Source: Plotosus lineatus (Eukaryota > Chordata > Actinopteri > Siluriformes > Plotosidae). Taken from it: 64,000 bases of DNA. Positions 9,938 through 21,313 of the stretch are shown one piece after another. The stretch lies in contig CM045735.1 of assembly GCA_024760905.1 (NCBI GenBank), positions 24,229,249-24,293,248 of the forward strand, written 5' to 3'. A program made the translations under genes and the position numbers. Within the stretch, counting starts at the first letter, position 1; each line of letters opens with the position of its first letter. The notes under the pieces were generated by a model that did not search any database, was not told the origin of the DNA, and saw only the letters and a program-made list of their open reading frames with translations.

Positions 9938-10715
9938 ATTTTGGCTACTTTCATCCGTGATCATGCTATTCGCCTTCATTGTTATGTTGATGACACACAG
10001 TTATGTATTTAACCAAAGCCAGATCAGAGACATCAGCTTAGTAAAGTTGAAAAATGTGTCAAGGACATTACACACTGGATGCTTATTAACTTCCTTCTTT
10101 TAAACTCTGATAAGACAGAGGTACTTGTACTCGAATCTTAGGCAGCTAGAAATAAGGTTTCTGATTATGTAGTAAGTTTGGATGGTGTTTCAGTCTCATC
10201 ATGTGAAGCAGTAAAGAACCTTGGAGTTATTATTGACTCTGGTCTTTCATTTTAAGGTCATGTAGATAATATTACTCGGATAGCCTTCTTTCATCTCCGG
10301 AATATTGCTAATACAAGAAATATGATGTCACTGCATGATGTGGAAAAACTTGATCATGCTTTTGTTACTTCCAGATTAGATTATTGGAATGCGTTACTGT
10401 CTGGGTGTTCTTCTAATATGGCCATAAACGAGTTAGTCCAGCATGCAGCAGCGAGAGTCCTTACTAGAATCAAATGACACAAGCATATCACCCCAATCTT
10501 ATTTACACTGCACTGGCTTTCAGTTAAATTTCGAATCGAATATAAAATATTACTTTTAACCTATAAAGTACTTAATGGTCTCGCACCACATTATCTTAGC
10601 AAACGTCCTTACACAGAGCCACATGGAATAACTTACCAGTTAATGATGGGATTCAGACACAGTATGTTTTCAAGACAAGGCTGAAAACTTACTAGTTTAA
10701 TGATATGGTTTGTTA
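9938..10715 (+). pseudogene. L2-type LINE reverse transcriptase remnant
   Basis: Conceptual translation in one main frame, with several stops, gives the L2/CR1-type RT palm and thumb: HCYVDDTQL (motif C, YVDD), SDKTEVLVLE, VKNLGVIIDSGLSF, then RNIANTRNMMS, FVTSRLDYWNALLSGCS, QHAAARVLTR and LHWLSVKFRIEYKILLLTYKVLNGLAP, all hallmark L2 blocks in the right order. Stops occur after QLC, LES and SF and within the HT-I region, so it is dead. 5' truncated; the 3' end runs into the TSD of the LINE-R at 10775. Confidence 0.88.
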
Positions 10716-10774
10716 AAGTCGTGTGTGGTGATGAGTGTTGGACAGACCACCATCTCATTGTCTTCAGGCTGAAC

Positions 10775-13700
10775 TTCTTGTCCTTTCGGCTTTTCCCTTC
10801 AGGGGTCGCCACAGCGAACCATCTGCCTCCATCTCATCCTATCCTCCGCATCTTTTTCTCTTACACCAACCGCCTTCATGTCCTCCTTCACCACATCCAT
10901 GAATCGTCTCTTTGGTCTTCCTCTAGGCCTTCTGCCTGGTAGTTCCAACCTCAACATCATACTACCAATATACTCACTATCCCTCCTCTGTACATGTCCA
11001 AACCATCTCAATCTAGCTTCTCTGACTTTGTCTCCAAAACTTCTTACATGTGCTGTCCCTCTGATGTGCTCATTCCTGATCCTATCCATCCTCGTTACTC
11101 CCAAAGAGAACCTCAACATTTTCATCTCTGCTACCTCCAGCTCTGTCTCCTGTCTTTTCCCCAGGGCCATTGTTTCTAAACCATACAACATCGCTGGCCT
11201 CACCACCATCTTGTACACTTTGCCTTTCATTTTTACCGATACCTTCCTATCACACATCACACCGGACACTTTTCTCCAACCATTCCAACCAGCCTGCACA
11301 CGCTTCTTCATCTCTTTTCCACACTCTCCATTGCTCTGGATTGTTGAGCCAAAGTACTTAAAATCCTCCACCTTCCTTCTCTCTGCTCCTTGTAACCTCA
11401 CCGTTCCTGTTGGGTCCTTGTCATTCATACACATGTATTCTGTCTTACTGAGGCTAACCTTCATTCCTCTCCTTTCCAGGGCATACCTCCACCTCTCTAG
11501 GTTTTCCTGCACTTGTTCTCTGCTCTCACTGCAGATCACAATGTCATCCGCAAACATCATAGTCTATGGAGATTCTTGCCTAACCTCATCTGTCAGCCTG
11601 TCCATCACCATAGCAAACAAGAAGGGGCTCAGAGCTGACCCTTGATACAGTCCCACCTCCACCTTGAACTCTTCTGTCACACGACAGCACACCTCACCAC
11701 TGTCTTACATCTCTCATACATGTCCTGCACCACTCTAACATTCTTCTCTGCCACTCCAGACTTTCTCATGCAATACCACAGTTCCTCTCTCGGCACCCTG
11801 TCATATGCTTTCTCCAGATCCACAAAGGCACAATGCAGCTCCTTCTGACCTTCTCTGTACTTCTCTATTAACATCCTCAAAGCAAACATTGCATCTGTGG
11901 TGCTCTTTCTTGGCATGAAACCAAACTGTTGTTCACAAATGCTGACCTCTGCCCTTAGTCTTGCCTCCACTATTCTTTCCCATAACTTCATCGTATGGCT
12001 CATCAACTTTATCCCTCTGTAGTTGCCACAACTCTGCACATCTCCCTTGTTCTTAAAAATGGGCACCAGCACACTTCTCCATTCTGCTGGCATGCTCTCA
12101 CTCTCTAAGACTTTGATGTATTCCTGATGTATGATGTGTTCTTGTCATGAAATCTACTGCCTCCTCACCTAGACACTTCCATACCTCCACCGGTATGTTA
12201 TCAGAGCCAACTGCCTTTCCATTCTTCATCCTCTTCAATGCCCTCCTCACTTCATCCTTACTAATCTTTGCTACTTCCTGGTCCTCAACAGTCACTTCTT
12301 CTACTCTTTTTTCTCTCACATTTTCCTCATTCATCAGCTCTTCAAAGTACTCTTTCCATCTTCCCAGCACACTTCTGTCATCAGTCAATACATTTCCCTC
12401 TCTGTCCTTTATCACCCTAACTTGCTGCACATCCTTCCCATCTCTATTTCTCTGCTGTACCAATCTGTATAAATCATTTTCTCCCTCTTTACTTTCCAAC
12501 CGAGCATACAAGTCATCATACACCCTCTGTTTGGCCTTTGACACTGCTACCTTCACCTTACGCTGTGTCTCCCTGTACTCCTGTTTACTCTCTTCAGTCC
12601 TCTCTATGTCCCACTTCTTCTTAGCTAACCTCTTCTTTTGTACACACTCCTGCACTTCCTCATTCCACTACCAAGTCTCCTTATCTACTCTCCTTCCAGA
12701 TGACACACCAAGTATTCTCCTACCTGTCTCCTTGATCACATTAGCTGTAGTTGTCCAGTCATCTGGAAGCACTTTCTGACCACCCAAAGCCTGTTTCAAC
12801 TCCTCCTTGAAGACAACACAACACTCCTCCTTTTTCAGCTTCCACCACTTTGTCTTCTGCTCTGCCTTTTCCTTCTTCAACTTCCTCACCATCAGCGTCA
12901 TCCTGCACACCACCACCCTATGCTGTTTGGCAACACTCTCACCCGCTACTACTTTGCAGTCACTGACTTCCTTCAAATTACATCGCCTACACAAGATGTA
13001 GTCTACCTGTGTGCTCCTATCTCCGCTTTTATAAGTCACTCTATGCTCCTCTCTCTTCTGGAAGAAAGTATTTACCACAGCCATTTCCATCCTTTTTGCA
13101 AAATCTACCAACATCTGTCCTTCTGCATTCCTGTCCTGGATACCAAACCTGCCCATCACTTCTTCGTCCCCTCTGTTTCCTGTACCAACATGTCCATTGA
13201 AGTCTGCCCCAATGACTACTCTTTCATCTTTGGGGGTATTCTGCATCACTTCATCTAAGTCACTCCAGAATCTCTCCTTCTCTTCTAGCTCACATCCTGC
13301 CTGTGGGGCATAAGCACTAACAACATTGAACATCAGGCCTTCAATTTCTAACTTGAGACTCATCACTCTGTCTGACACTCTTTTCACTTCTAGAAAATTC
13401 CTGACAAACTCCTCCTTCAAGATGACTCCTACTCCATTTCTCTTCCCATCCACACCATGAAAAAACAGCTTAAACCCTGCTCCTAAGCTTCTAGCCTTGC
13501 TACCTTTCCACCTGGTCTCCTGAACACACAGTATGTCCACCTTCCTCCTCTGCATCATGTCAGCCAGCTCTCTACCTTTTCCTGTCATAGTTCCAACAAT
13601 CAAAGTCCCTACTTTCAGTTCTAGACTCCTGCCTTTCCTCTTCTCTCTCTGCCTACGGACACACCTCCCGCCTCTCCTTCTTCGACGTCTTCGACCAACA

Positions 13701-13929
13701 ATAGTCCAATTTCCACCAGCACCCTGTTGGTTAACAGCACTGATGGCGGTCGTTGTTAACCCGGGCCTCGACCGATCCGGTATGAATTTTCTTGATATGA
13801 CTCGCATATTTTATTTGGCATTTGTTTTACGCCGGATGCCCTTCCTGACGCAACCCTCTGCATTTATCCGGGCTTAGGATCAGCATGAGGGAGAGACACT
13901 GGCTTGTGCCCCTCCCTCATGGCTGCATT
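10775..13929 (-). mobile_element. LINE-R copy 3, near full length, minus strand
   Basis: 12-bp duplication TTCAGGCTGAAC at 10763-10774 and 13930-13941. The sense 5' end (reading down from 13929) is GCAGCCATGAGGGAGGGG and the 3' end is GCCGAAAGG. At about 3.15 kb this gives the best measure of the family's full length. The 5' leader (about 13808-13929) contains the GGGTTGCGTCAGGAAGGGCA segment that reappears inside SINE-A type I. Confidence 0.93.
10799..13807 (-). pseudogene. LINE-R copy 3 endonuclease-RT ORF with several disabling changes
   Basis: Reading from 13807: arginine-rich leader, LKVGTLIVGTMTGKGREL, CVQETRWKGSKAR, VVIGADFNGHVGTGN, RSTQVDYILCRRCNL, to a TAG at 12668-12670 where the other copies have Trp. 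The frame continues 12098-12655 (linker and start of RT), is disrupted near 12098-12125 by a small insertion, continues 11677-12093 ([30 protein letters not shown]), loses frame near 11680, meets a TAG just before 11560 in place of Trp, and continues 10799-11560 with MMFADDIVICSE and the C-terminal GRRPRGRPKRRF tract. The catalytic residues are present but the chain is broken at four places at least. Confidence 0.88.
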
Positions 13930-13941
13930 TTCAGGCTGAAC

Positions 13942-14984
13942 CGACATATTAAACCCCATAAAAGACTTCAAGGGCAAAAGTCTCCAAAATGACTCAATAA
14001 CTCCAGACTGAAGGACAGCAGAGTCATGGAGGATTTCACCAAAGAGTTGGATAGCAATTTGCACATCCCAGTCGCAGGCCCTGCAATGTTGAAGAAAAAT
14101 GGGCCTTGTTTAGAAATGCTGTCCATTCTACTGCACCTGTGGACCTCGACCAACCACCGGTAAACACCAGGAATTTGTTTGATGAGAATGATGAGCAAAT
14201 CAAAGCTCTACTGTTAATTTTCAGCTGCCCCCATGAGAATTAAGTTTGGGTTTTGTGATGGATCCATTGCAATCTGAAACGACCTTACTCATATTGGCCA
14301 CTGGGAGGCACCATTCACTTTCACAGGAACCAACAATCCAGCTATGATGAATTTTAATGGGCTGCATGAATACATCTTTCTGGCCAGATAAAACAAATTC
14401 TGGGTATTTCAACAGAAGCTTTTGAAAGCATAAATTTGAAAAACATTTAATTTTATACATTTATTTTACCAATAGAGAGATAAGGTGTCTGTCAAAGCCC
14501 AAAAGCTTTTTTATTGCTGAATGTAGATAAAGTAACTGAAGCTATACCTCCATCTTTATTCATTGCTGAAACTATTTCAAACCAAACTAAACAAATCTCA
14601 GTATGACAATCACACTATCAAACAAAGAATCAGGTACATTGTCTGAGGTGTTTTTCGACATTCTGAATGTAGTTTAAAAAAATTAAAACCAAAAATTTTA
14701 AAAATGTGATGTGGTGCCAATTTCCAGGTTTCCAGACACTGAGGAGAACCGTTATTTAACTGGATGTTAACTTAACTGGATGTGCATTGCCACACTGATG
14801 CAAATGATACTTATGAATTAGTTGATTTTATTATGAAAAAAATAAATTTCATGTTTTTGATCATCCAAATAAACACAAGTGAAATTATCCATACAAAACA
14901 TCATGCAATTATAAAATGGTGTGAAGTCAAGTACACTTAGCCGCTGCCCCTGCATTCACCATTAGGTGGAGTCTCAGTCTCAGT
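13942..14984. other. No gene recognised
   Basis: Short open stretches exist on both strands (for instance about 13968-14198 and 14221-14460, minus) but none has recognisable motifs, good codon continuity or splice context. The second half is A/T-rich. I see no repeat I can name. Confidence 0.5.
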
Positions 14985-15330
14985 TCATTCCGTTCATTTT
15001 TCGCAACCGTTTAATCCTACTTAGGATTGCAGGGAAGCTGGTACCCATCCCTGCCGACTCCAGGCGAGGGCAGAGTACACCCTGGACAGCTCGCCAGGCC
15101 ATCGCAGGGCGGAAACACGCTGACGGCTATGCAGCTACTCTTGTCGAAAGTCAGCAATGGTTCTTTTACATGCCTCTCACCATAGACAAGTGAGAGACAT
15201 GGTCAGCCTTTGATAACCCAGTTAGATGCACTGGGGGGGACAGTGACAACCTTGTGGAGAGTGGGACTCAAATCCCTAACCTTAGAATCAGCGATCCAGC
15301 GCCCTCTTCCACTAGGCCACCACTGCCCTG
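14985..15330 (-). mobile_element. SINE-A, type II tail
   Basis: Minus-strand copy. The plus strand reads TTTAATCCTACTTAGGATTG (tail), GACAGCTCGCCAGGCCATCG, the body (AAAGTCAGCAATGGTTCTTT), and the head with inverted box B GGGACTCAAATCC and inverted box A near CACTAGGCCACCACTGCCC. The ACTCCAGGCGAGGGCAGAGT tail segment is typical of type II. Confidence 0.87.
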
Positions 15331-15914
15331 CATCTCACTCTGTGGACAATTAATAAGCTTGCGTGTAGAAATATGGGTCACCATCACACTGGGTGATAAG
15401 AATAGGCAACAGGTATAGATGTCAGTTGGCTATCTAAACGTTTAAAGGAATGACGCCTTTAATTAAATACCTACAATAAAAATAAAATATATTTACTGAG
15501 TGAGTAAAGATAAATTAGCTAACCAGATAAATAAAGCTTTGGTTGAATTTAAATTACCTGTAAATGTCACCTTATTTAATTTCTGTTAAAGATATATTCA
15601 GGGCCATGAATACTGGTGTACATGGTGAAATTCTGTACCTGTGTGTTTTGAACAAAGTTGAAATGCAGATGTGTGCAATCCTTCATTTTAAAATCCCACA
15701 AAATTACCACTGTGTTAGAATAGATTAAAAATACAACATTTAGTGATAGCTGAAAGAAACCAGGGCTAAAACAATAACATATAATAAAAAATATATATAA
15801 AAGAAAAAACTTCAAAAGAACTTCATGTTTCCTGAAAGTGCCTTTGAGGAGTTTTTAGCATCAAATATATTTCAAACTTTATTCAATAAGTGTAACATTT
15901 ATAAAGTTAACTGT

Positions 15915-15917
<3 letters not shown>
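15331..15917. other. No gene recognised
   Basis: A/T-rich sequence with no motif-bearing ORF. A weak 79-codon minus-strand ORF (15576-15815) has no recognisable features. Confidence 0.5.

Positions 15918-15971
<54 letters not shown>
15918..15971. repeat. (AAT)n microsatellite, split by a SINE
   Basis: About 18 AAT/TAA units. The same repeat resumes at 16319-16341 on the other side of the SINE-A at 15972, so the SINE inserted into, or seeded, the repeat. Confidence 0.95.
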
Positions 15972-15972
<1 letters not shown>

Positions 15973-16318
15973 TCTGTCTTCCTTTCAGCTTTTCCCTTTT
16001 ACTCGGGAGTCCCCACAGCGAATCATCTGATTCGCATGTTTGATTTGGCAGAGGTTTTTACGTCGGATGCCCTTCCTGTCACAACCCTTTTTAGCAAGGG
16101 ACAGAAACACGCTGACGACTTTGCAGCTACTCTTTACGAAAGTCAGCAATGGTTCTTTTACATGCCTCTCACCATAGACAGTGAGAGACATGGCCCGCCT
16201 TTGATAACCCAGTTAGCTGCACTGGGGGGACAGTGACAACCTTGTGGAGAGTGGGACTCGAACCCCCAACCTTAGGATTAGCGTTCTAGCACCCTATACC
16301 ACTAGACCACCACTGCCC
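15972..16318 (-). mobile_element. SINE-A, type I tail
   Basis: Plus strand runs from TGTCTGTCTTCCTTTCAGCT (the LINE-R-like end) through ACGTCGGATGCCCTTCCTG, AAAGTCAGCAATGGTTCTTT and GGGACTCGAACCCC (inverted box B) to CTAGACCACCACTGCCC. Full length. It is flanked on both sides by AATAAT repeats, which act as the duplicated target. Confidence 0.92.
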
Positions 16319-16341
16319 AATAATAATAATAATAATAATAA

Positions 16342-16464
16342 TCTCCGGTGACCTGTCATGCGGTCCAGGGTGTACTCTGACCTCGCTCCGAGTCATCTGA
16401 GATGGACGCCAGCCTCCCAGTGACCCATATTAGGATTAAAAGGTTCAGAAAATGAATGAATGAC
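16342..16464 (+). repeat. Type II tail fragment, headless
   Basis: CTCCGGTGACCTGTCATGCGG... to ATTAGGATTAAAAGGTTCAG and AAAATGAATGAATGA is a sense-oriented type II tail without head, next to the second block of AAT repeats. It is opposite in direction to the adjoining SINE. Confidence 0.75.
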
Positions 16465-16583
16465 TAAAATGTGTTTTATTTTCCAGACCAGGGAAGGGAT
16501 GTTTGCTCTTTATTCCTACAAAAAAATTAAGAATTTTATTTTTATTAATTTAACATACAACAGTATTGCTTTTTTAAAACAAG

Positions 16584-16584
<1 letters not shown>

Positions 16585-16656
<72 letters not shown>
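16585..16656. repeat. (CA)n microsatellite
   Basis: About 72 bp of CA repeat. Confidence 0.97.
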
Positions 16657-16657
<1 letters not shown>

Positions 16658-16856
16658 ACCAGCCATATTAACCTCAGCCTTTATGTGCTGTCAGAATTAG
16701 GATCAATACAAATTGCCAGCTTGGAAATTGGACATGAACCTCCTCAAGTCATAGTTTGAGTTGTTAATTTAATGGAACTATTAAAAGCCAAATTCCTGAG
16801 TTGGGGTGACCTTGAACCTTTCAACACGGCGAAGAAGTGAACATGTTCAGTAATGG

Positions 16857-17165
16857 ACCTATTCAATGCTTAATCCCTTTAAGGTTGCAGGGTGGGTGGA
16901 GCGTATCTCAGCTGACACTGGTAAAAAGTGAGAAATGGCCTCGACAGCTCTCCGGAACATAGCCAGGCCGTTCACACTCCGGCACAAGGGTAATGTGGAA
17001 CAGCCAGTTAGCTTAATGAGCATGTCTTTGGACAGTATGAGGATACTGGAGTATCCAGAGGAAGCCTACAAAAGCACAGGGAGAGCTTTCATACAGATAC
17101 ACAAATGCCTGGGACTCGAACCCAGAACCTTCTTGATGTGCTCACTACTACACCACCCTGCCACG
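16857..17165 (-). mobile_element. SINE-B (different tRNA head, type II-like tail)
   Basis: Read on the minus strand it begins GTGGCAGGGTGGTGTAGTAG (A-box-like), has the B-box GGTTCTGGGTTCGAGTCC, then the segment that in many fish repeats reads 'TGGGTGCTCTGGTTTTCTCC' (here diverged), and a tail of the type II kind near 16866-16920. The head differs from SINE-A, so this is a second SINE family. Diverged; no TSD found. Confidence 0.72.
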
Positions 17166-17406
17166 GGTTTAATAATAGATGGTTCATGATGATGCCTGGT
17201 GCTTGTATACTTGATTTTAATTTGCAATCTATGTGCACTTAACATGATACAAAAGAATTTGATAAATTGTTCTATCTGTAGGAAATGGACTCGTCTGTTA
17301 GTGCTGATGATGAGCCTCACAAGCCTGATGTGTCAGGATCACCAGATCCCTCTCTGCTGCATATCATTTTTTAACTATAATTATAGCATATTAGTATAGT
17401 AAAACA

Positions 17407-17475
<69 letters not shown>
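17407..17475. repeat. (ATT)n microsatellite
   Basis: About 23 ATT units with one G interruption, ending about 10 bp before the SINE-A head at 17485. Confidence 0.96.
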
Positions 17476-17484
17476 GTTGTATTT

Positions 17485-17830
17485 GGGGGCAGTGGTGGTC
17501 TAGTGGTATAGGGCGCCGGATCACTGATCCAAAGGTTGGAGTTTGGATTCCCACTCTCTACAAGGTTGTCACTGTCCCCCCAGTACAGCTAACTGGGTTA
17601 CCAAAGGCCGGCCATGTCTCTCACTGTCTATGGTGTGAGGCCTTAAAAGAACCATTGCTGACTTTCGACAAGAGTAGGCTGCAAAGCCGTCGGCGTGTTT
17701 CTGCCCCGCGATGGCCTGGCGAGCTGTCCAGGGTGTACTCTGCCCTCGCCCGAAGTTGGCTAGGATGGGCGCCAGCCTCCCCGTGACCCTAATTAGGATT
17801 AAGCGGTTACAGAAAATGAACTGATGAACT
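17485..17830 (+). mobile_element. SINE-A, type II tail, full length
   Basis: Best sense-strand example of the type II form. Head GGGGGCAGTGGTGGTCTAGT with box A TGGTCTAGTGGT; box B is mutated to GTTTGGATTCC. The body matches type I copies up to ...CGGCGTGTTTCTGCCC, after which it switches to GCGATGGCCTGGCGAGCTGT and ends AATTAGGATTAAGCGGTTAC and GAACTGATGAACTGAACTG. Comparison with 58221-58571 shows the switch point between tails. Confidence 0.9.
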
Positions 17831-18370
17831 GAACTGAAGTTGCATTTGAACTTCTTAAACTTATTGGTGGTTTTCTCGCAATCCAGGAAATTGAATGCAG
17901 TCTTCATAGGATTTTAACCACCAGGTTCCTACAGTCATCAAACCACAGAACTGATTACTTTGTGACCTTTCAAAGCATTAAACCAGATCCTATGCACCAG
18001 TGCTGTTGTGGTTTTTTTGTTGGTGCTGCCGGTGTTGTGATCAGGAAATTCGTCAATCTCCACAATGCTCCATTTTAGTGTGATGTGGTTTGATGCGGTT
18101 AATGATACTAAACTGGTTTATCGGAGATTAATAATGTTTGGGGCTTTGGAAGAGAAGCGTAAAGACTTCCACATGCTTTATGATGAAGTATATGAAATTT
18201 CAAGGTAATTTTTATTTTTAATGATAGTGATAAATGCATTTTTTTTCTTTTTTAAAAATTCTGGTTTACAGTATATATACTGATGGTTTGGTGATGATGA
18301 TGATAACAGCTAAAGGCTTCGAGGTTTTTGCTTGGGAGCGTTTCACCCACTTGATGTGGTTAACACAATA

Positions 18371-18372
<2 letters not shown>
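17831..18372. other. No gene recognised
   Basis: No ORF with motifs and no repeat that I recognise. Confidence 0.5.

Positions 18373-18464
<92 letters not shown>
18373..18464. repeat. (GT)n microsatellite
   Basis: About 92 bp of GT with GTATGTAT interruptions. Confidence 0.97.
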
Positions 18465-18466
<2 letters not shown>

Positions 18467-18567
18467 CTTTAGCTTCTACATAATTTCCTGCTTGCTTGTT
18501 GTGCATGGTATTCAGCTCACCCTCAATAAGAAATTCACACCTTGAATTTAAAATCAAAGTCTGCTTG

Positions 18568-18571
<4 letters not shown>

Positions 18572-18618
<47 letters not shown>
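18572..18618. repeat. (GT)n microsatellite
   Basis: About 47 bp of GT, roughly 100 bp after the previous GT run. Confidence 0.96.
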
Positions 18619-18620
<2 letters not shown>

Positions 18621-18902
18621 ATTAATTCCATAGAAAAGAGCATATGTTGTGTTTACATCATGGTTATAGTTTACCCAGGTACCAACTCACGAGGTGTTGG
18701 TCTGAAACCATGCACATCACGCTTTTTGTGAATCTGAATGGATTATTGCGGTTGATAGTTGGTGTTCGGAAGGCTATGCAAAATCCCTACAGAGAAAAAG
18801 TATGGAATAAAGGAACGGGAAGGGAAAAGTATGAGGCGTATGAAACGTATGAAATGAGTACAGTTCATTTGCTGTATCACATCAGATATTATAATAGATC
18901 TC

Positions 18903-19004
18903 GTCTAATTCTTCAAACTGCTTTATCCTGTATTAGGGTCACAGCAGACCCTGGCCGAAGGTGGAATACACCTTGAACAGCTCACCAGACCATCACAAGG
19001 CCAC

Positions 19005-19064
<60 letters not shown>

Positions 19065-19262
19065 AGTGTAGCTGAGAATATCTAGTTAAAATATGATGCA
19101 TATCTTTGGAATGTTGAGGGAAACCGGAGTACCCAGAGGAAGCCCAGGTAATCCCCAGGAGAACATATAAACTCGAAACAGAACCACACTTGCCAAGCAC
19201 CAGGCTCAAACCCAGGCCTTTCTTGTTGTCAAGCAGACGTGTTAACCGCTAGGCCATCATGG
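18903..19262 (-). mobile_element. SINE-B-like copy with an internal (CA)n expansion
   Basis: The plus strand opens with the tail (CTAATTCTTCAAACTGCTTT, ...TTAGGGTCACAGCAGACCC), is interrupted by a CA run at 19010-19062, then continues GGAAACCGGAGTACCCAGAGG and CTCAAACCCAGGCC (inverted box B) to ACCGCTAGGCCATCATGG (inverted box A). The order agrees with SINE-B; the CA repeat grew inside the element. Confidence 0.72.
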
Positions 19263-19290
19263 TCAATTTTGTCACATGTCAGAAAACATG

Positions 19291-19638
19291 CATCCCTTCT
19301 TCTTTTCTTTTCGGCTTTTTTCCAGTTTTTGAGAGTTGCCATAGCAAATCATCTGATTCGCACGTTTGATTTGGCATTGGTTTTTACATCGGATGCCCTT
19401 CCTGTCACAACCCTTTAGCAAGGGACAGAAACACGCTGACGGATTTGCAACCTACTCTTTACGAAAGTCAGCAATTGTTCTTTTACATGCCTCTCACCAT
19501 AGACAGTGAGAGACATGGCCCGCCTTTGATAACACTGTTAGCTGCACTGGGGGGACAGTGACAACCTTGTGGGGACTCGAACCCCCCAACCTTAGGGTCA
19601 GCGATCCTGCGCCCTATCCACGAGACCACCACTGCCCT
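19291..19638 (-). mobile_element. SINE-A, type I tail, with TSD
   Basis: 10-bp duplication AGAAAACATG at 19281-19290 and 19639-19648. Plus strand: TTTTCGGCTTTTTTCC (LINE-R-like end), CATCTGATTCGCACGTTTG, ACATCGGATGCCCTTCCTG, body, and inverted box B GGGACTCGAACCCCC. A short deletion in the head removes the GAGAGT part before the B-box. Confidence 0.9.
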
Positions 19639-19648
19639 AGAAAACATG

Positions 19649-20483
19649 TTGTTTTATATTTATAAATTATAAATAAATTATATTACAATTAATATTTAAA
19701 AGAGCTCATGTCTGTCTCTAGAGACTTTCGCGGTCCTTATAGGTCAGTAAACCGTCTTTCTTGCATGACCTTTTAGGATGCACTGACAACACAGTATCAG
19801 AGGTGTTTCCAGGCTGGAATTAAAATGGTATGTTCAAGTTCAACCTCACTAACATCCGGGATGTTTGTTTTTTTTTTCCTCATACGTATGTGACTCTAAT
19901 ATCAGCTTCATTTAACTTGAAATATTTTTAGACCAACAAAATACATTACGTCCACTTTTTTTTCTTTTAACATGACATGTATTTACTTCTATATGTTCTT
20001 ATCACATATGTATTCAGGTGTTGATGCTCTAAATGTGGATTTCCTAACATCGATATGATCTGTAAACACAACCCTGAACAAAGACTGCAAGATTTAAAAT
20101 ACACAAAACAAATTTATGTGACTAAAATATTGATGCGATGACAGTAAAAGCCACTTGACTTGAATTGATAGAGCTGACTGAAAGCGCCTTCGGTTAGCAC
20201 GGCTGGGGTAAATGGGGGAACCGCTAAATTGCTGTTGATGTTTATAAGCTCCGCATTTCATGAAAATCTAAGAGAACTTTCATAAAGAAACACAGTGTAC
20301 AGTGCTGACAAAATTATTTTTCTTTTCATTCTTTTTGTCTGGAATCTTCCCTTAATTCCATGCTTTGGACCAATACTAGCAAACCGCATATAGACTTCAT
20401 ATAAAATTACTATTTTTGATCTTGTGTGACCTTACAAGGTCAAATCCCTGCACTCTGGTAAGAAGTCCAAAGGAGAAGGTTTA
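19649..20483. other. No gene recognised
   Basis: A/T-rich sequence; no supported ORF or known repeat. Confidence 0.5.
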
Positions 20484-20660
20484 CTGTGGCTTGTAAAAGT
20501 GTTCACACCCCTTGAACTTTTTCACATTTTGTCCCGTGACAACCAAAAACTTAAATATATTTTATTTGGATTTATGTGATAGAAATACAAGGTTTTTTTT
20601 TAATTGTTTACAAAAAAAAAAGATTTTGAAGAGTGCGGCATGCATTTATCTGTTGAATTA
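20484..20660. mobile_element. Tc1-like terminal inverted repeat fragment
   Basis: The tract GGCTTGTAAAAGTGTTCACA...CCCTTGAACTTTTTCACATT, then ...GTGACAACCAAAAACTTAAA, is the characteristic end of a fish Tc1-like element family. No transposase or matching second end was found within the next kilobase. Orientation cannot be told. Confidence 0.65.
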
Positions 20661-21051
20661 AAGGATATTTGATTGTACTGCTGTACATGAAAAGACTATC
20701 CTGCCATGGTTCTGTTTGTGATTTCCCCTGTCTGTACTTGTAAAGTTTTTTCTTTACTGTAATATATAATGGTACGGGGTTGAGGGGACTTTTTAAAAAG
20801 AGTCAGCTAGCAATGCCGCAGACCTGCAATGTTTCCTCTCAGGGCCTGTGAAACTTTTTTCTTTCCGCATTATAAGACACTGAAAGTTAGTGTCTCATCG
20901 CCCCTGAATTTGTTCAGTGTTTGCTGACATAGGCTCCAGCTTTCACGTGAAGCTAATTTTAGAATTAGGTGGTTTGGAAAGTGACCGCTGAATATAGAAC
21001 CACGTTTATTATTTTATATAACATTAGGGCCTCACATAGCTACATTCATCC
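20661..21051. other. No gene recognised
   Basis: No supported ORF or recognised repeat. Confidence 0.5.
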
Positions 21052-21313
21052 ATTCATTCATTCATTTTCTGAACCACTTAATCCTAATTAGGGTTGCAGG
21101 GACCCATCTAGCCAACTTTGAGCGAGAGCAGGGTACACCCTGCCGTCAAAAAGCAGAAACACACTGATGGCTATGCAGCTACTCTTGTCGAAAGTCAGTA
21201 ATGGGTCTTTTGCATGAACCTCTTACCATACGTAGAAAGTGAGAGACATGGCTGACCTTTTATAACCCAGTTAGCTGCACTGGAGGGACAATGACAACCT
21301 GTTCAGAGTGTTT
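21052..21313 (-). mobile_element. SINE-A, type II tail, head missing
   Basis: Plus strand TTCATTTTCTGAACCACTTA, AATCCTAATTAGGGTTGCAGG, GCAGAAACACACTGATGGC, AAAGTCAGTAATGGGTCTT and CCCAGTTAGCTGCACTGG, then stops before the tRNA-like head. The head end abuts an inverted-repeat structure (see 21306-21543). Confidence 0.8.

Noticed and set aside
13968..14460. Two minus-strand ORFs of about 76-79 codons
   Set aside because: No motif, no splice context and no duplicate; likely chance.
15825..16043. Poly-Asn or poly-Ile ORFs over the AAT repeat
   Set aside because: Pure translation of a trinucleotide microsatellite plus antisense SINE; no gene.
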